Assembly (NCBI GenBank): GCA_016790635.1
Contig: JAEUOR010000070.1
Span: forward strand, 109,546 to 173,545
Origin: Burkholderiales bacterium
GTDB lineage: Bacteria; Pseudomonadota; Gammaproteobacteria; Burkholderiales; JAEUOS01
DNA: 64,000 nt
Direction of reading: 5' to 3'
Each line of letters opens with the position of its first letter. The first letter of the stretch is position 1. Positions 7,548 through 19,427 of this stretch are shown in pieces. The translations under genes were made by a program, and so were the position numbers. The notes below the pieces were generated by a model, which worked only from the letters and a program-made list of their open reading frames with translations, was not told the origin of the DNA and did not search any database.

Positions 7548-9656
7548 TCACGCCGGCCGGCGCCGCAGGACCAGGAGCGTCAGGTCGTCGGCAGGCTCCG
7601 CGCCGGATGCGAAGCGGCCGACATCGGCGACGACCGCATCGAGCAATTCCGCCGCGTCGCGCCCGCCCGGACAGCGCGCCTCCAGCACGGCAGTCAGGCG
7701 CCCGACGCCATAGAGTTCGCTCGCATGGTTCAGTGCCTCGGTCACGCCATCGGTGACCATCACGAGCGCCTCGCCGAGCTCGAGGCGATGGCGCGCGCCG
7801 CAATACTCGAAATCATCGACAACGCACAGCGGCGGACCGTCACCCGCGGTGAGCCGCGCCGCGACGCCGCCGTCTGCCCCGATCACGGCCGGGTTATCGT
7901 GGCCGGCGTTGCAATAAGCCAGCTCGCCGGAGGCCAGATCAAGGATGCCCGCCACCAGCGTGACAAACATGTTGTCGGCGTTTTCGCGCGAAACCTCCCG
8001 ATTCGCCTCGGTCATGAGCGCACCGATGGTCTCGACCAGGTCGCCGGCATCGGCGCCGGCGCGCAACGCGCCGCTTTTCCACAAGGCCTTGCTGACCGCC
8101 ATGAAGATGGAGGCCGGCAATCCCTTGCCGGAGACGTCGCCGATCAGGAAGAACAGGCGCTCGCCGGGCAGGATGAAGAAATCGTACAGGTCGCCGCCAA
8201 CCTCGCGTGCGGGCGTCATGCGGGCGGCGATCTCGATGCGCCGCTCGTGAGCCAGCGAATCCGCGCGCGGCAGGATACCGGTCTGGATGCGCTGCGCGGC
8301 GGCGAGCTCGCCGGCCACGCGCGCGGCCTCTTCACGCCGCAACTGCACCTCGGCCTCGAGCACGCGCTGCCGTCGCGTCGACTCCGCGAGCGTCAGCGCA
8401 AGCAGGGCGCCAAAAAGCAGCAGCAGGGCCAGCGCAGGCGTGGCGCCATCGAGCAGCAAGAGTCCGAAACGATAGGCGACCGCCCCCAGCGCCATGACTC
8501 CGATGATCAGGGCGGCCGCCAACAGGATCGCGTGACGCTCGCGCAGCCACGGGACGCACCAGACTAGCAGGGCGCCGCAGGCCAGGAGGGCGCCCGCCTC
8601 CGCCGCGAAGGCCCAGCGCGGCCGCGCAAGCATGCGACCCTCGAAAATGTTCTCGAGCAATTGCGCATGCACTTCGACACCCGGCATGCGTTCGCCGGTT
8701 GCCACCGTCTGCAGATCAATGAGCCCCAGTCCGGTGATGCCGATCAAGACCAGTTTGCGCCGCAACTTGTCGGGGTCGAAATTGCCGGACAGGACATCGA
8801 CGACCCGCAGATAGCGCCGTTCATCGCGCGGCGAGAAATGCACCGACACTGCGCCATCGGCTTCGGCGGCGACCATGAACCCTTCGATGCCGGCACCGCG
8901 AACGCCGCCGGCGTCGGCCAGGAGTGCGAGCGACGGAGCCGCCGCGGCGACCCGCAGCATCTCCAGCGCCAGGCCCGGCGCCAGCGTGCCGCCCACGTCG
9001 GCCACCAGCGGCAGGCGACGCACCACGGCGCCGACCGGGTCGGCGGAAAGCAGGCCATGGCCGACGGCCGCGGCATCCAACGCATCCAGGCTCGTAAGCA
9101 CACCGGCGAAGCGGCGCAGCGTGCCCGGCGCGGCGCCCCCCAGCACGCGCACCGGCGCCGCACGCAGGGTGGCCGCGGACGCCTCCGGCGTGCCGGCGAT
9201 CCCCAGCACCACCGGCGCGCGGGCGATCGCATCCCTCAGTACTGCATCGTTGGCCGGCAGCAAGGCCAGGCGCGTGCGCAGCACGGGATCGTCCAGCCCC
9301 AGGCGCTCGAACAGTGCCGCCGGAGACAGGCGATCAGGCTCGGAAAGCAGCAAGTCCACGCCGATGGCAGCCGGGTCGTGACGCATGATCGCCTCGATCA
9401 GGCGTGCCAGCACGGTGCGCGGCCACGGCCACTGCCCGAGTTCGCTGATGCTTTTCTCGTCGATGGCGACGATGGTCGCAGGCAAGGTCTCGACCGTGCG
9501 CGGCGCCACCTTCTGGTACGCGTCCAGCCAGGCCTGGCGCAGGGCACGTTGCCAGGATAGATCCAGGCCGAACACTGTCAGCAGCAGGACCAGGAGACCG
9601 GCGCCGAGGAGTCGAATGCGGCCCAGCGCCAGGCCTGCCGGCGCTGCGGCTGTCAC
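7548..9656 (-). CDS. CHASE2-domain SpoIIE-type serine phosphatase
   Basis: 702 residues from a GTG that overlaps the stop of the MBL-fold gene (GTGA). A membrane segment near residues 10-30 leads into a periplasmic CHASE2 domain (about 40-330) containing ATIVAIDEKSISELGQWPWPR and later LVLIGITGLGLID. Three membrane helices follow (about 350-430), then a short coiled coil. The C-terminal PP2C/SpoIIE phosphatase has metal-binding Asp motifs GGDLYDFF, GDVSGKGLPASIFMA, TDGVTEA and DDLTLLVL. It fits the phosphatase of a partner-switching circuit that dephosphorylates the STAS protein encoded two genes upstream. The periplasmic domain may read the FecR/OmpA pair encoded nearby; that last link is inference. 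Confidence 0.9.
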   Translation of the reverse strand: MTAAAPAGLALGRIRLLGAGLLVLLLTVFGLDLSWQRALRQAWLDAYQKVAPRTVETLPATIVAIDEKSISELGQWPWPRTVLARLIEAIMRHDPAAIGVDLLLSEPDRLSPAALFERLGLDDPVLRTRLALLPANDAVLRDAIARAPVVLGIAGTPEASAATLRAAPVRVLGGAAPGTLRRFAGVLTSLDALDAAAVGHGLLSADPVGAVVRRLPLVADVGGTLAPGLALEMLRVAAAAPSLALLADAGGVRGAGIEGFMVAAEADGAVSVHFSPRDERRYLRVVDVLSGNFDPDKLRRKLVLIGITGLGLIDLQTVATGERMPGVEVHAQLLENIFEGRMLARPRWAFAAEAGALLACGALLVWCVPWLRERHAILLAAALIIGVMALGAVAYRFGLLLLDGATPALALLLLFGALLALTLAESTRRQRVLEAEVQLRREEAARVAGELAAAQRIQTGILPRADSLAHERRIEIAARMTPAREVGGDLYDFFILPGERLFFLIGDVSGKGLPASIFMAVSKALWKSGALRAGADAGDLVETIGALMTEANREVSRENADNMFVTLVAGILDLASGELAYCNAGHDNPAVIGADGGVAARLTAGDGPPLCVVDDFEYCGARHRLELGEALVMVTDGVTEALNHASELYGVGRLTAVLEARCPGGRDAAELLDAVVADVGRFASGAEPADDLTLLVLRRRPA

Positions 9657-10612
9657 AACTCGATTTCCATCCCGTCGTAGGCGGCCGAGACGATCAGCTG
9701 CGCGCCGTTGCGTGTGATCTCCTCGAAGCGCCGTGTGTCGGCCAGCACCCGCGCGATCGCCGCGTCGTCGAACGCGGGCTCGTGGTGGTACATGCAAAGG
9801 TGCTTGACCCCGGCCAGCTGGCACAACTCCACGCCAACCACGTTGCTCGAGTGTCCCCAGTCCGCCTTGACCGAAATCGCATCCGCCAGCGAATACATGG
9901 CGTCAAAGACCACCAGGTCGGCGTCGCGAAAGAATTCGACGAAGCCCTCGGTCTCCTGCGGATCGTCGAGCTTGTGCTCCGAGTCGGTCGAGTAGACAAA
10001 GGTCTTGCCACGCGCCTCGAAGCGATAGCCGTAGGAGTCGCCGGCGTGCATCTGCAGCTTGGGCGTGACACGCATGCCGGCGATCTCGCGGGTCTCGCCG
10101 GGCGTCAGCGTGACGAACTCGATCTTCGCTGCCAGCACCGAGAAGTCGACCGGGAAGGACGGCTCGGCCTGCTGGCGCACGAATGCCTCCCGCAGTCGCG
10201 CGTGACAGCCGTAGATGAAGATGCGGTTGCCCGCCAGGTAGGCAGGGGTGAAAAACGGCAGCCCCATGATGTGGTCCCAATGCAGGTGGGACATGAACAC
10301 ATGGTAGGTCTGCGGGTTGCCCGGTCCATGACGCGCCATCGCGCCCTGCGCGAACGGTCGTGCGCCGCTGCCCAGGTCGCACAGCACGTACTCGCCTGTG
10401 CCGGTCTCGATCTCGACGCACGAAGAATGTCCGCCATAGGTGCCGGCCTGGTGCAGTTCCAGCGAGGCCATGTATTCCGCCAGTCCCGCGTCGGTGTCGA
10501 TCGGCCGCCCGCGCGACCCCTTCAACGCCGCCTCGATCTTGGCGCGCACCCCGGCCGCGGTGAGCGCAATCGGGATGGAACCGCGGGTACCCCAGAGCCG
10601 GACACGTTGCAT
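9653..10612 (-). CDS. MBL-fold metallohydrolase
   Basis: 319 residues. The metal-binding motif HLHWDHIMG (HxHxDH) is clear near residue 115. Further ligands are plausible at Asp of STDSEH and His of YHHEPAFDD. The N-terminus MQRVRLWGTRGSIP is typical of the MBL phosphodiesterase/RNase Z-like branch seen beside bacterial signalling genes. The start at 10612 was chosen over a longer frame because it begins at this conserved N-terminus and leaves 28 bp after the STAS gene. Downstream it overlaps the CHASE2 phosphatase by 4 bp, so the two are linked. Substrate unknown; a cyclic nucleotide or phosphodiester is possible. Confidence 0.85.
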   Translation of the reverse strand: MQRVRLWGTRGSIPIALTAAGVRAKIEAALKGSRGRPIDTDAGLAEYMASLELHQAGTYGGHSSCVEIETGTGEYVLCDLGSGARPFAQGAMARHGPGNPQTYHVFMSHLHWDHIMGLPFFTPAYLAGNRIFIYGCHARLREAFVRQQAEPSFPVDFSVLAAKIEFVTLTPGETREIAGMRVTPKLQMHAGDSYGYRFEARGKTFVYSTDSEHKLDDPQETEGFVEFFRDADLVVFDAMYSLADAISVKADWGHSSNVVGVELCQLAGVKHLCMYHHEPAFDDAAIARVLADTRRFEEITRNGAQLIVSAAYDGMEIEL

Positions 10613-10640
10613 GATGATGACCCGGCGCGTGCAAGCCGCC

Positions 10641-11015
10641 TCAGGCAGCCTCGAAGAGCGCCAGCGCCTGGGTCGACAGGTCGCCGACCGCATCGCGTAC
10701 CGTCGGGAACGCGGCGTAGACGTAGTTGAAGCGGCTGATGTCAAAGATCTCCTTCACCACCGGTTGCATGGCGGCGATGACGATCGTTCCCTTCTGCGCC
10801 TTGACCTGCTTGGCCGCCAGCATGAGGACACGCAGGCCGACGCTCGAGATGTATTCGACGCCACTGAAATCGAGCACGACACGATCACTACCCTCGACGC
10901 ACTGGTCAATCAGCGGCTGCAATGCCGACTTGAACGGCTCGGCGCCAGCGTGGTCGATGCGCCCGTTGGCGGATGCGACCACCACTTCTGCGTAGCGTCT
11001 GCTGGCAAATTCCAT
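10641..11015 (-). CDS. STAS-domain anti-sigma factor antagonist
   Basis: 124 residues, a single STAS domain. The antagonist motif DFSGVEYISSVGLRVL places the likely phospho-Ser at residue 58 (or 57), as in SpoIIAA/RsbV. It is the first gene of a minus-strand set with the MBL hydrolase and the CHASE2-SpoIIE phosphatase, 28 bp before the former. In known systems such proteins bind an RsbW-type kinase when unphosphorylated; a candidate kinase is encoded at 5874-6371. No sigma factor gene is visible in the window. Confidence 0.9.
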   Translation of the reverse strand: MEFASRRYAEVVVASANGRIDHAGAEPFKSALQPLIDQCVEGSDRVVLDFSGVEYISSVGLRVLMLAAKQVKAQKGTIVIAAMQPVVKEIFDISRFNYVYAAFPTVRDAVGDLSTQALALFEAA

Positions 11016-11045
11016 GCGGCATCCCCTGGCCGGAAAATCGAGCGA

Positions 11046-12959
11046 TCAGGCCCGTTGGTAGATCTGCGCCCCCTTCTTGATGAACTCTACTGCTTTTTCC
11101 TGCATGCCCTTGGCCAGCGCCGACTCTTCATCGGCACCGATTTTCTCGGCGTACTCGCGCACGTCTTGCGTGATCTTCATCGAGCAGAAGTGCGGCCCGC
11201 ACATCGAGCAGAAGTGCGCCACCTTCATGCTGTCCTTGGGCAGGGTCTCGTCGTGGAAGTCCTTGGCCGTGTCCGGGTCCAGCCCCAGGTTGAACTGATC
11301 GTCCCAGCGGAACTCGAAGCGCGCCTTGGAGATCGCGTTGTCGCGGATTTGCGCGCCGGGGTGGCCCTTGGCCAGGTCGGCGGCATGCGCGGCGATCTTG
11401 TAGGCCATGATGCCGTCCTTCACGTCCTTCTTGTTGGGCAGCCCCAGGTGCTCCTTGGGTGTCACGTAGCAGAGCATGGCCGTGCCGTACCAGCCGATCT
11501 GCGCCGCGCCGATGGCCGAGGTGATGTGGTCGTAGCCCGGCGCGATGTCGGTGGTCAAGGGTCCCAGGGTGTAGAAGGGCGCCTCGTGGCACTCCTTCAA
11601 CTGGATGTCCATGTTCTCCTTGATGAGTTGCATGGGCACATGGCCAGGCCCCTCGATCATGACCTGCACGTCGTGCTTCCATGCCACTTGCGTCAGTTCG
11701 CCCAGGGTGCGCAGTTCGGACAGCTGCGCTTCGTCATTGGCGTCGTAGCCCGAGCCGGGTCGCAATCCATCGCCCAGCGAGAAGCTCACGTCGTAGGCCT
11801 TCATGATCTCGCAGATGTCCTCGAAGTGCGTGTAGAGGAAGCTCTCCTTGTGATGTGCCAGGCACCACTTGGCCATGATCGAGCCGCCGCGGCTGACGAT
11901 CCCGGTCATGCGCTTGGCCGTCATCGGCACGTAGCGCAGGAGCACGCCGGCGTGGATGGTGAAGTAGTCCACCCCCTGTTCGGCCTGCTCGATCAAGGTG
12001 TCGCGGAAGATCTCCCACGTCAGTTCCTCCGCCTTGCCATCGACCTTCTCCAGCGCCTGGTAGATCGGCACGGTACCGATCGGCACCGGGGAGTTGCGGA
12101 TGATCCACTCGCGCGTCTCGTGAATATGTTTGCCGGTGGAGAGGTCCATGACCGTGTCGCCGCCCCAGCGGATCGACCAGGTCATCTTCTCGACTTCCTC
12201 GCCGATGCCTGAGGACACCGCCGAGTTGCCGATGTTGGCGTTGATCTTGACTAAGAAGTTGCGGCCGATGATCATCGGCTCGCTCTCGGGGTGGTTGATG
12301 TTGGCCGGGATGATGGCGCGCCCGCGCGCAACCTCGGCGCGCACGAAATCCGGCGTGATCTCTTCGGGAATGGACGCCCCGAAGGACTGTCCCGGGTGGC
12401 GGCGCATGAGGAGTTCGAGCATCTTCTCGCCGGTCTTGCCGCCTGCCTTGAGGGATTCCACGTACGCGCGGCGGTTCTGGTTTTCGCGGATGGCGATGAA
12501 TTCCATCTCGGGCGTGATCACGCCGCGGCGCGCGTAGTGCATCTGCGAGACGTTGCTGCCCGCCTTGGCGCGACGCGGCGCACGCTTCAGGTTGAAGCGC
12601 AGTTCGGCGAGCTTTGGATCGTTCAGGCGCTCGCTGCCGTAACGCGATGTCGGTCCGGCCAGCAATTCGGTATCGCCACGCTCCTCGATCCAGCGCGCGC
12701 GCAGCGGCGCAAGGCCTGAACGGATATCGATGCGCGCCGCCGGATCGGTGTACGGTCCGGAGCAATCGTAGACATAGACCGGTGGATTCTTCTCGCCGCC
12801 GAACATGGTCGGCGTGTCGGCCTGGGTCACCTCGCGCATCGGCACGCGGATGTCCGGGCGACTGCCCTCGACATAGACCTTGCGCGAATTGGGCAGCGGC
12901 TGGATGGCGGCCGAGTCGACCGCAGCGGTGGCGGCAAGAAACTTGGGATTGGCGTTCAT
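11046..12959 (-). CDS. thiC: Phosphomethylpyrimidine synthase ThiC
   Basis: 637 residues from the chosen ATG. ThiC is a radical-SAM enzyme that turns aminoimidazole ribotide into HMP phosphate for thiamine. The protein is full-length, with family blocks such as PNSRKVYVEG, NVSQMHYARRG, RAIIPANINHPESEPM and LPNKKDVKDGI. The C-terminal cluster motif CSMCGPHFC (CxxCxxxxC) is intact. The ATG at 12959 has GGAG six bases upstream and matches the usual MNANPKFL N-terminus; an ATG at 12971 overlaps that ribosome site and is less likely. A TPP riboswitch lies in its leader. Confidence 0.97.
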   Translation of the reverse strand: MNANPKFLAATAAVDSAAIQPLPNSRKVYVEGSRPDIRVPMREVTQADTPTMFGGEKNPPVYVYDCSGPYTDPAARIDIRSGLAPLRARWIEERGDTELLAGPTSRYGSERLNDPKLAELRFNLKRAPRRAKAGSNVSQMHYARRGVITPEMEFIAIRENQNRRAYVESLKAGGKTGEKMLELLMRRHPGQSFGASIPEEITPDFVRAEVARGRAIIPANINHPESEPMIIGRNFLVKINANIGNSAVSSGIGEEVEKMTWSIRWGGDTVMDLSTGKHIHETREWIIRNSPVPIGTVPIYQALEKVDGKAEELTWEIFRDTLIEQAEQGVDYFTIHAGVLLRYVPMTAKRMTGIVSRGGSIMAKWCLAHHKESFLYTHFEDICEIMKAYDVSFSLGDGLRPGSGYDANDEAQLSELRTLGELTQVAWKHDVQVMIEGPGHVPMQLIKENMDIQLKECHEAPFYTLGPLTTDIAPGYDHITSAIGAAQIGWYGTAMLCYVTPKEHLGLPNKKDVKDGIMAYKIAAHAADLAKGHPGAQIRDNAISKARFEFRWDDQFNLGLDPDTAKDFHDETLPKDSMKVAHFCSMCGPHFCSMKITQDVREYAEKIGADEESALAKGMQEKAVEFIKKGAQIYQRA

Positions 12960-13018
12960 GCGGGACTCCATCAGGGCCGCGCGCGGCGAAGCGATGAAGG
13001 ACTTGGAGGTCCCGCGCT

Positions 13019-13118
13019 TCCCTGCGTCGGCATTATCCGTACAGGTTCAAAGGGTTTTTCTCACCCGGACCACCGCGCCACGCTTGAAAGGTGGCACGGC
13101 GCCCAGGACCCCCAGGCA
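13019..13118 (-). promoter_or_regulatory. TPP riboswitch in the thiC leader
   Basis: Read on the minus strand, the conserved thi-box parts are present: GGGG at the 5' side, TGAGA before the central run, CCCTTTGAACCTG, then GGATAATGCC and a closing GCAGGGA. The P1 arms (CCTG/CAGG) pair. The P3 arm is long and GC-rich, built from a GCGCCGTGCCAC / GTGGCGCGG pairing. It ends 60 bases before the thiC start, with the thiC ribosome site in between, so control of translation or early termination by thiamine pyrophosphate is expected. Confidence 0.92.
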
Positions 13119-13212
13119 GTCCGCAACATAGCCCGAATCCTCGCAAAACGCAATGCGCGAATTCAAGGCGGGTACCATTCGCATCCCGCGTCCCGCGTTG
13201 CCGCCTTCATCC

Positions 13213-14184
13213 ATGCGATTCCTTCCTCGCCTTCTTCGCGCTGCCGTCGGCGCATGCCTCATGACGACCTGCGCCGTAGCGGTGGCGTGGCCGACCAAGC
13301 CGGTACGCGTCATCATCGGCTTCCCGGCCGGCGGACCGCTGGATTCGCACATGCGCCTTCTGTCCGAACGGCTCGGCGCCATGCTCGGCCAACCCGTCGT
13401 CATCGAATACCGGGCCGGGGCCGGCGGCGCCATCGGCGCGGACGCGGTGGCCAAGGCGGCACCGGATGGCTACACCGTGCTCCTGGCCAACACCGGCACG
13501 ATGGTCATCAACCCGGCCCTGTACTCCAAGCTGCCCTACCAGACTCTGCGCGATTTCGCTCCCGTTGCACGCACCGCGCAGCAGCCATTGGCCATGATCG
13601 TCCACCCCGGCGTGGCCGCCAAGACCCTGCCCGAGTTCATCGCGCTCGCACGCGCCAACCCGGGCAAGCTCAACTACGGTTCGGCCGGCAACGGCGGCAT
13701 ATCGCACCTCGTGCCGGAAATGTTCAAGCAGGCGGCCGGCATCAACATGGTCCATGTACCGTACAAGGGCAGCGCGCCGGCCTTTACCGATCTCATCGCC
13801 GGTCAGGTGCAGTTCATGGCCGAATCCATCCCGCAGGCGGCGCAGTACGCCAAGCAGGGTTCGGTGCGCGCGCTGGCGGTGACCAGCCGCGAACGCAACC
13901 CGGCACTGCCGGACACGCCCACCATGGCCGAGGCAGGCGTGCGCAATTTCGAGGTGGTGGGCTTCTACGGCATCCTGGCCCCTGCCGCGACGCCACGGGA
14001 AACGGTTGAACGCCTCAGCGGCGCATTGCGCCAGGTGCTCGAGGACACGTCGATCCGTGACCGCATGATCGCCCAGGGCGCGGACCCGGCCTATCTGGGG
14101 CCGGCGGCTTTTCGTGCCTTTTTGGCTGCGGAAGCGCCGCGTTGGGCAGCGGCAGTGACCGCGTCCGGCGCCAAGGTCGACTAA
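13213..14184 (+). CDS. Bug/TctC-family periplasmic substrate-binding protein
   Basis: 323 residues from an ATG that begins a signal peptide (MRFLPRLLRAAVGACL... to about AVAVA). Bug-family blocks follow: WPTKPVRVIIGFPAGGPLD, EYRAGAGGAIGADAVAKAAPDGYT, and HVPYKGSAPAFTDLIAGQVQFM. These proteins bind carboxylates or other small acids in the periplasm. No TctA/TctB membrane genes are adjacent, which is common for Bug proteins. Divergent from the thiC riboswitch; ligand unknown. Confidence 0.92.
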   Translation: MRFLPRLLRAAVGACLMTTCAVAVAWPTKPVRVIIGFPAGGPLDSHMRLLSERLGAMLGQPVVIEYRAGAGGAIGADAVAKAAPDGYTVLLANTGTMVINPALYSKLPYQTLRDFAPVARTAQQPLAMIVHPGVAAKTLPEFIALARANPGKLNYGSAGNGGISHLVPEMFKQAAGINMVHVPYKGSAPAFTDLIAGQVQFMAESIPQAAQYAKQGSVRALAVTSRERNPALPDTPTMAEAGVRNFEVVGFYGILAPAATPRETVERLSGALRQVLEDTSIRDRMIAQGADPAYLGPAAFRAFLAAEAPRWAAAVTASGAKVD

Positions 14185-14327
14185 AAGACCGCCCACAACC
14201 GACTCCGGTTTTTTCGCGCCGCGTCCGGGGCCGTGAAACCGCGGCCGCGGTCGCCAGCCCGCGAAGCCCTGCGCGCTACTTGACCCGGGGGTTTCGCGCA
14301 GCTTGACGCCCCATCGCACGGCATGTA

Positions 14328-14349
14328 AATTACTGACCGGTCAGTAATT
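14328..14349. promoter_or_regulatory. Perfect 22-bp palindrome, candidate TetR operator
   Basis: Two perfect 11-base half sites AATTACTGACC and GGTCAGTAATT with no spacer, centred about 21 bp before the start of the TetR-type regulator. The centre CTGACCGGTCAG is a common TetR/AcrR-type operator core. The position fits autoregulation of the tetR-MFP-RND operon. The match of this protein to this site is inferred from position. Confidence 0.8.
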
Positions 14350-14359
14350 AAAGAAACAC

Positions 14360-15049
14360 ATGTCTGCCGCCGCTGCTGCCCAAGCGCCCCCAACGATCCG
14401 CCGCGAACCGCGCTGGCAGCGGCGCAAGGATGCTCGACCGTCCGAGGTGCTTGCCGCGGCGCTTGCGGCCTTTACGGAGAAGGGCTTCGCTGGCGCACGC
14501 CTGGACGACATCGCCCGGCGTGCCGGAGTCTCCAAGGGCACCCTGTACCTGTATTTCCCGGGCAAGGAAGAATTGTTCAAGGCGGTTGTCCGCGAAGGCC
14601 TGGTCTCGCCTCTGGCGGCAGTGCGCGAAGCGCTCGACTCCTTCGCCGGTTCTTCGGCCGAACTGCTGCGTCGCTTCATACTTGGCTGGTGGGACCTGGT
14701 CGGCAACACGCGCCTGGCAGGCTTGCCCAAGCTCATGATCGCGGAGGCCGCCAACTTCCCCGACATCGCCCGCTTTTACTTGGACGAAGTGCTCCTGCCG
14801 GCCCACGCGATCACCGCCCGACTGGTCGCGCGCGGAGTGGACAGCGGCGAATTCCGGCCGGTGGATACCGACAAAACCGCCATCCTCATCACCGCCCCGT
14901 TCATTTCCATCAGCGCTTGGCGTCACGGCTTTGACCACGCCATGCAGCAAGAGATGCCGGCCCTGACCGACGGCCGCGCGCTGCTGGAGGCACACATCGA
15001 AATGCTGATCCGCGGCCTGGCTGCGGAGCCTATGGAGAAACGCGCATGA
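14360..15049 (+). CDS. TetR/AcrR-family repressor of the efflux operon
   Basis: 229 residues. The N-terminal HTH (about 30-80) reads VLAAALAAFTEKGFAGARLDDIARRAGVSKGTLYLYF in short: AFTEKGF, then RAGVSKGTLYLYFPGKEEL, a canonical TetR recognition helix. The C-terminal ligand-binding domain is of the AcrR/TetR_C type. It overlaps the downstream MFP gene by 4 bp (ATGA) and has a palindrome in its promoter, so it most likely represses its own efflux operon until a toxic ligand binds. Confidence 0.92.
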   Translation: MSAAAAAQAPPTIRREPRWQRRKDARPSEVLAAALAAFTEKGFAGARLDDIARRAGVSKGTLYLYFPGKEELFKAVVREGLVSPLAAVREALDSFAGSSAELLRRFILGWWDLVGNTRLAGLPKLMIAEAANFPDIARFYLDEVLLPAHAITARLVARGVDSGEFRPVDTDKTAILITAPFISISAWRHGFDHAMQQEMPALTDGRALLEAHIEMLIRGLAAEPMEKRA

Positions 15050-16284
15050 AACGCGGCACCGTCTTGTGGTTGGTCGTGATTCTCGTGCTCGGAATCGGCG
15101 GCGTGCTCGCGTACAAACGCGTGGTCGCGAAACGCGCGGCCGCGGCAGCGCCAGCGCCCGCCGCGGGCAAGGTCACGACCGCCGCGCCCAGCGTGATCGA
15201 ATTGAGCCCTGCCGACCTGGGGGTGGCCGAGACCCGCGCGGTGCGCCGCGAGTTGCCGCTGACCGGACAACTGCGGCCGATCCACCAGGCAAGCGTGCGC
15301 GCCAAGGTCGGCGGCGACATCGTCGAGATGCGCGTGCGCGAAGGCGAGACCGTCAAGGCGGGCCAGGTGCTGGCGCGCATCGACCCGGCCGAGTTCCAGG
15401 CGCGCCTGGATGAGCGCCTGGCAACACTGGCTGCCAGCAAGGCGACCTGGGAAAACAACGAGCGCACGCGCAAGAACAACGAGGAACTCCTGCGCAAGAA
15501 CTTCATTTCCCAGCAGGCCTACGACAACACGCTGGCCAATGCCGACGTCGCGCGCGCCCAGGTGAAGGCCGCCGAGGCCAACGTCGTGCTGGCGCGCAAG
15601 GCCCTCGAGGACGCGGTCGTGCTCGCGCCGTGGGCGGGGCTGGTGTCCGAACGCCTGGCCCAGGTCGGCGACAAGGCTTCTCCGGACATGCGCCTGTTGA
15701 CACTGGTCGACCTGACGCGCATGGACATCGAGGCGGCCGTGCCCGCCGGCGACATCCCCGAGGTCGCGCGGGGGCAGGAGGTCACGCTCAAGGTCGACGG
15801 ATTCGATGCGCGTGTCTTCAAGGGACGCATCGCGCGCATCGCGCCGCAGGCGGCCGCCGGGTCACGTTCGATCATGGTCTATGTCGAGATCGCCAACGCC
15901 GATCTGACGCTCAAGGGCGGCATGTTCGCCAAGGGCGCGCTGACACTGGCAAACCTGGCTGCGGTCACCGCCGTGCCGGTCACCGCGCTGCGCGAGGAGC
16001 GCGGCGAGACCGTGATCTACGCGCTCGACGGCGAGCGCCTCGCACGCCTGCCGGTCAAGGTCGGTGCGCGCAACGAGGAGGAGGCCTGGGCCGAGATCAC
16101 CGAAGGCGTCAAGCCTGGCACACGCATCGTCAAGACCAACCTGGGAGCCTTGACACCGGGGCTGCCCGTGAAGGTCACGGGCGCTCCGGCGCCCCCCCAG
16201 CCGGCGACCGGGGGCGTTGCCGCGCCAACCGGCGCCAGGCCGGAGACACCTTCCGCAGCGCCATCCGGCGGCGCGGCGCGCTAG
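15046..16284 (+). CDS. RND efflux membrane fusion protein (periplasmic adaptor)
   Basis: 412 residues. A membrane anchor (about 5-24) is followed by the biotinyl-lipoyl half IRQASVRAKV/VREGETVKAGQVLARIDP, a coiled-coil hairpin (about 110-190) and the second lipoyl half VLAPWAGLVSERLAQVGD. A beta-barrel and membrane-proximal domain follow, with a Pro/Ala-rich tail of about 30 residues. It links the inner-membrane pump encoded next (7 bp downstream) to an outer-membrane channel, probably the TolC-type protein at 20574. Confidence 0.93.
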   Translation: MKRGTVLWLVVILVLGIGGVLAYKRVVAKRAAAAAPAPAAGKVTTAAPSVIELSPADLGVAETRAVRRELPLTGQLRPIHQASVRAKVGGDIVEMRVREGETVKAGQVLARIDPAEFQARLDERLATLAASKATWENNERTRKNNEELLRKNFISQQAYDNTLANADVARAQVKAAEANVVLARKALEDAVVLAPWAGLVSERLAQVGDKASPDMRLLTLVDLTRMDIEAAVPAGDIPEVARGQEVTLKVDGFDARVFKGRIARIAPQAAAGSRSIMVYVEIANADLTLKGGMFAKGALTLANLAAVTAVPVTALREERGETVIYALDGERLARLPVKVGARNEEEAWAEITEGVKPGTRIVKTNLGALTPGLPVKVTGAPAPPQPATGGVAAPTGARPETPSAAPSGGAAR

Positions 16285-16291
16285 GGCGACC

Positions 16292-19414
<3,123 letters not shown>

Positions 19415-19427
19415 AGGCATTCCCGCG

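Noticed and set aside
7528..7563. GC-rich inverted repeat between the OmpA lipoprotein and CHASE2 genes
   Set aside because: GCCGGCC/GGCCGGC pairs with a long loop, no T-run, and overlaps the end of the phosphatase gene; common by chance in DNA this GC-rich.
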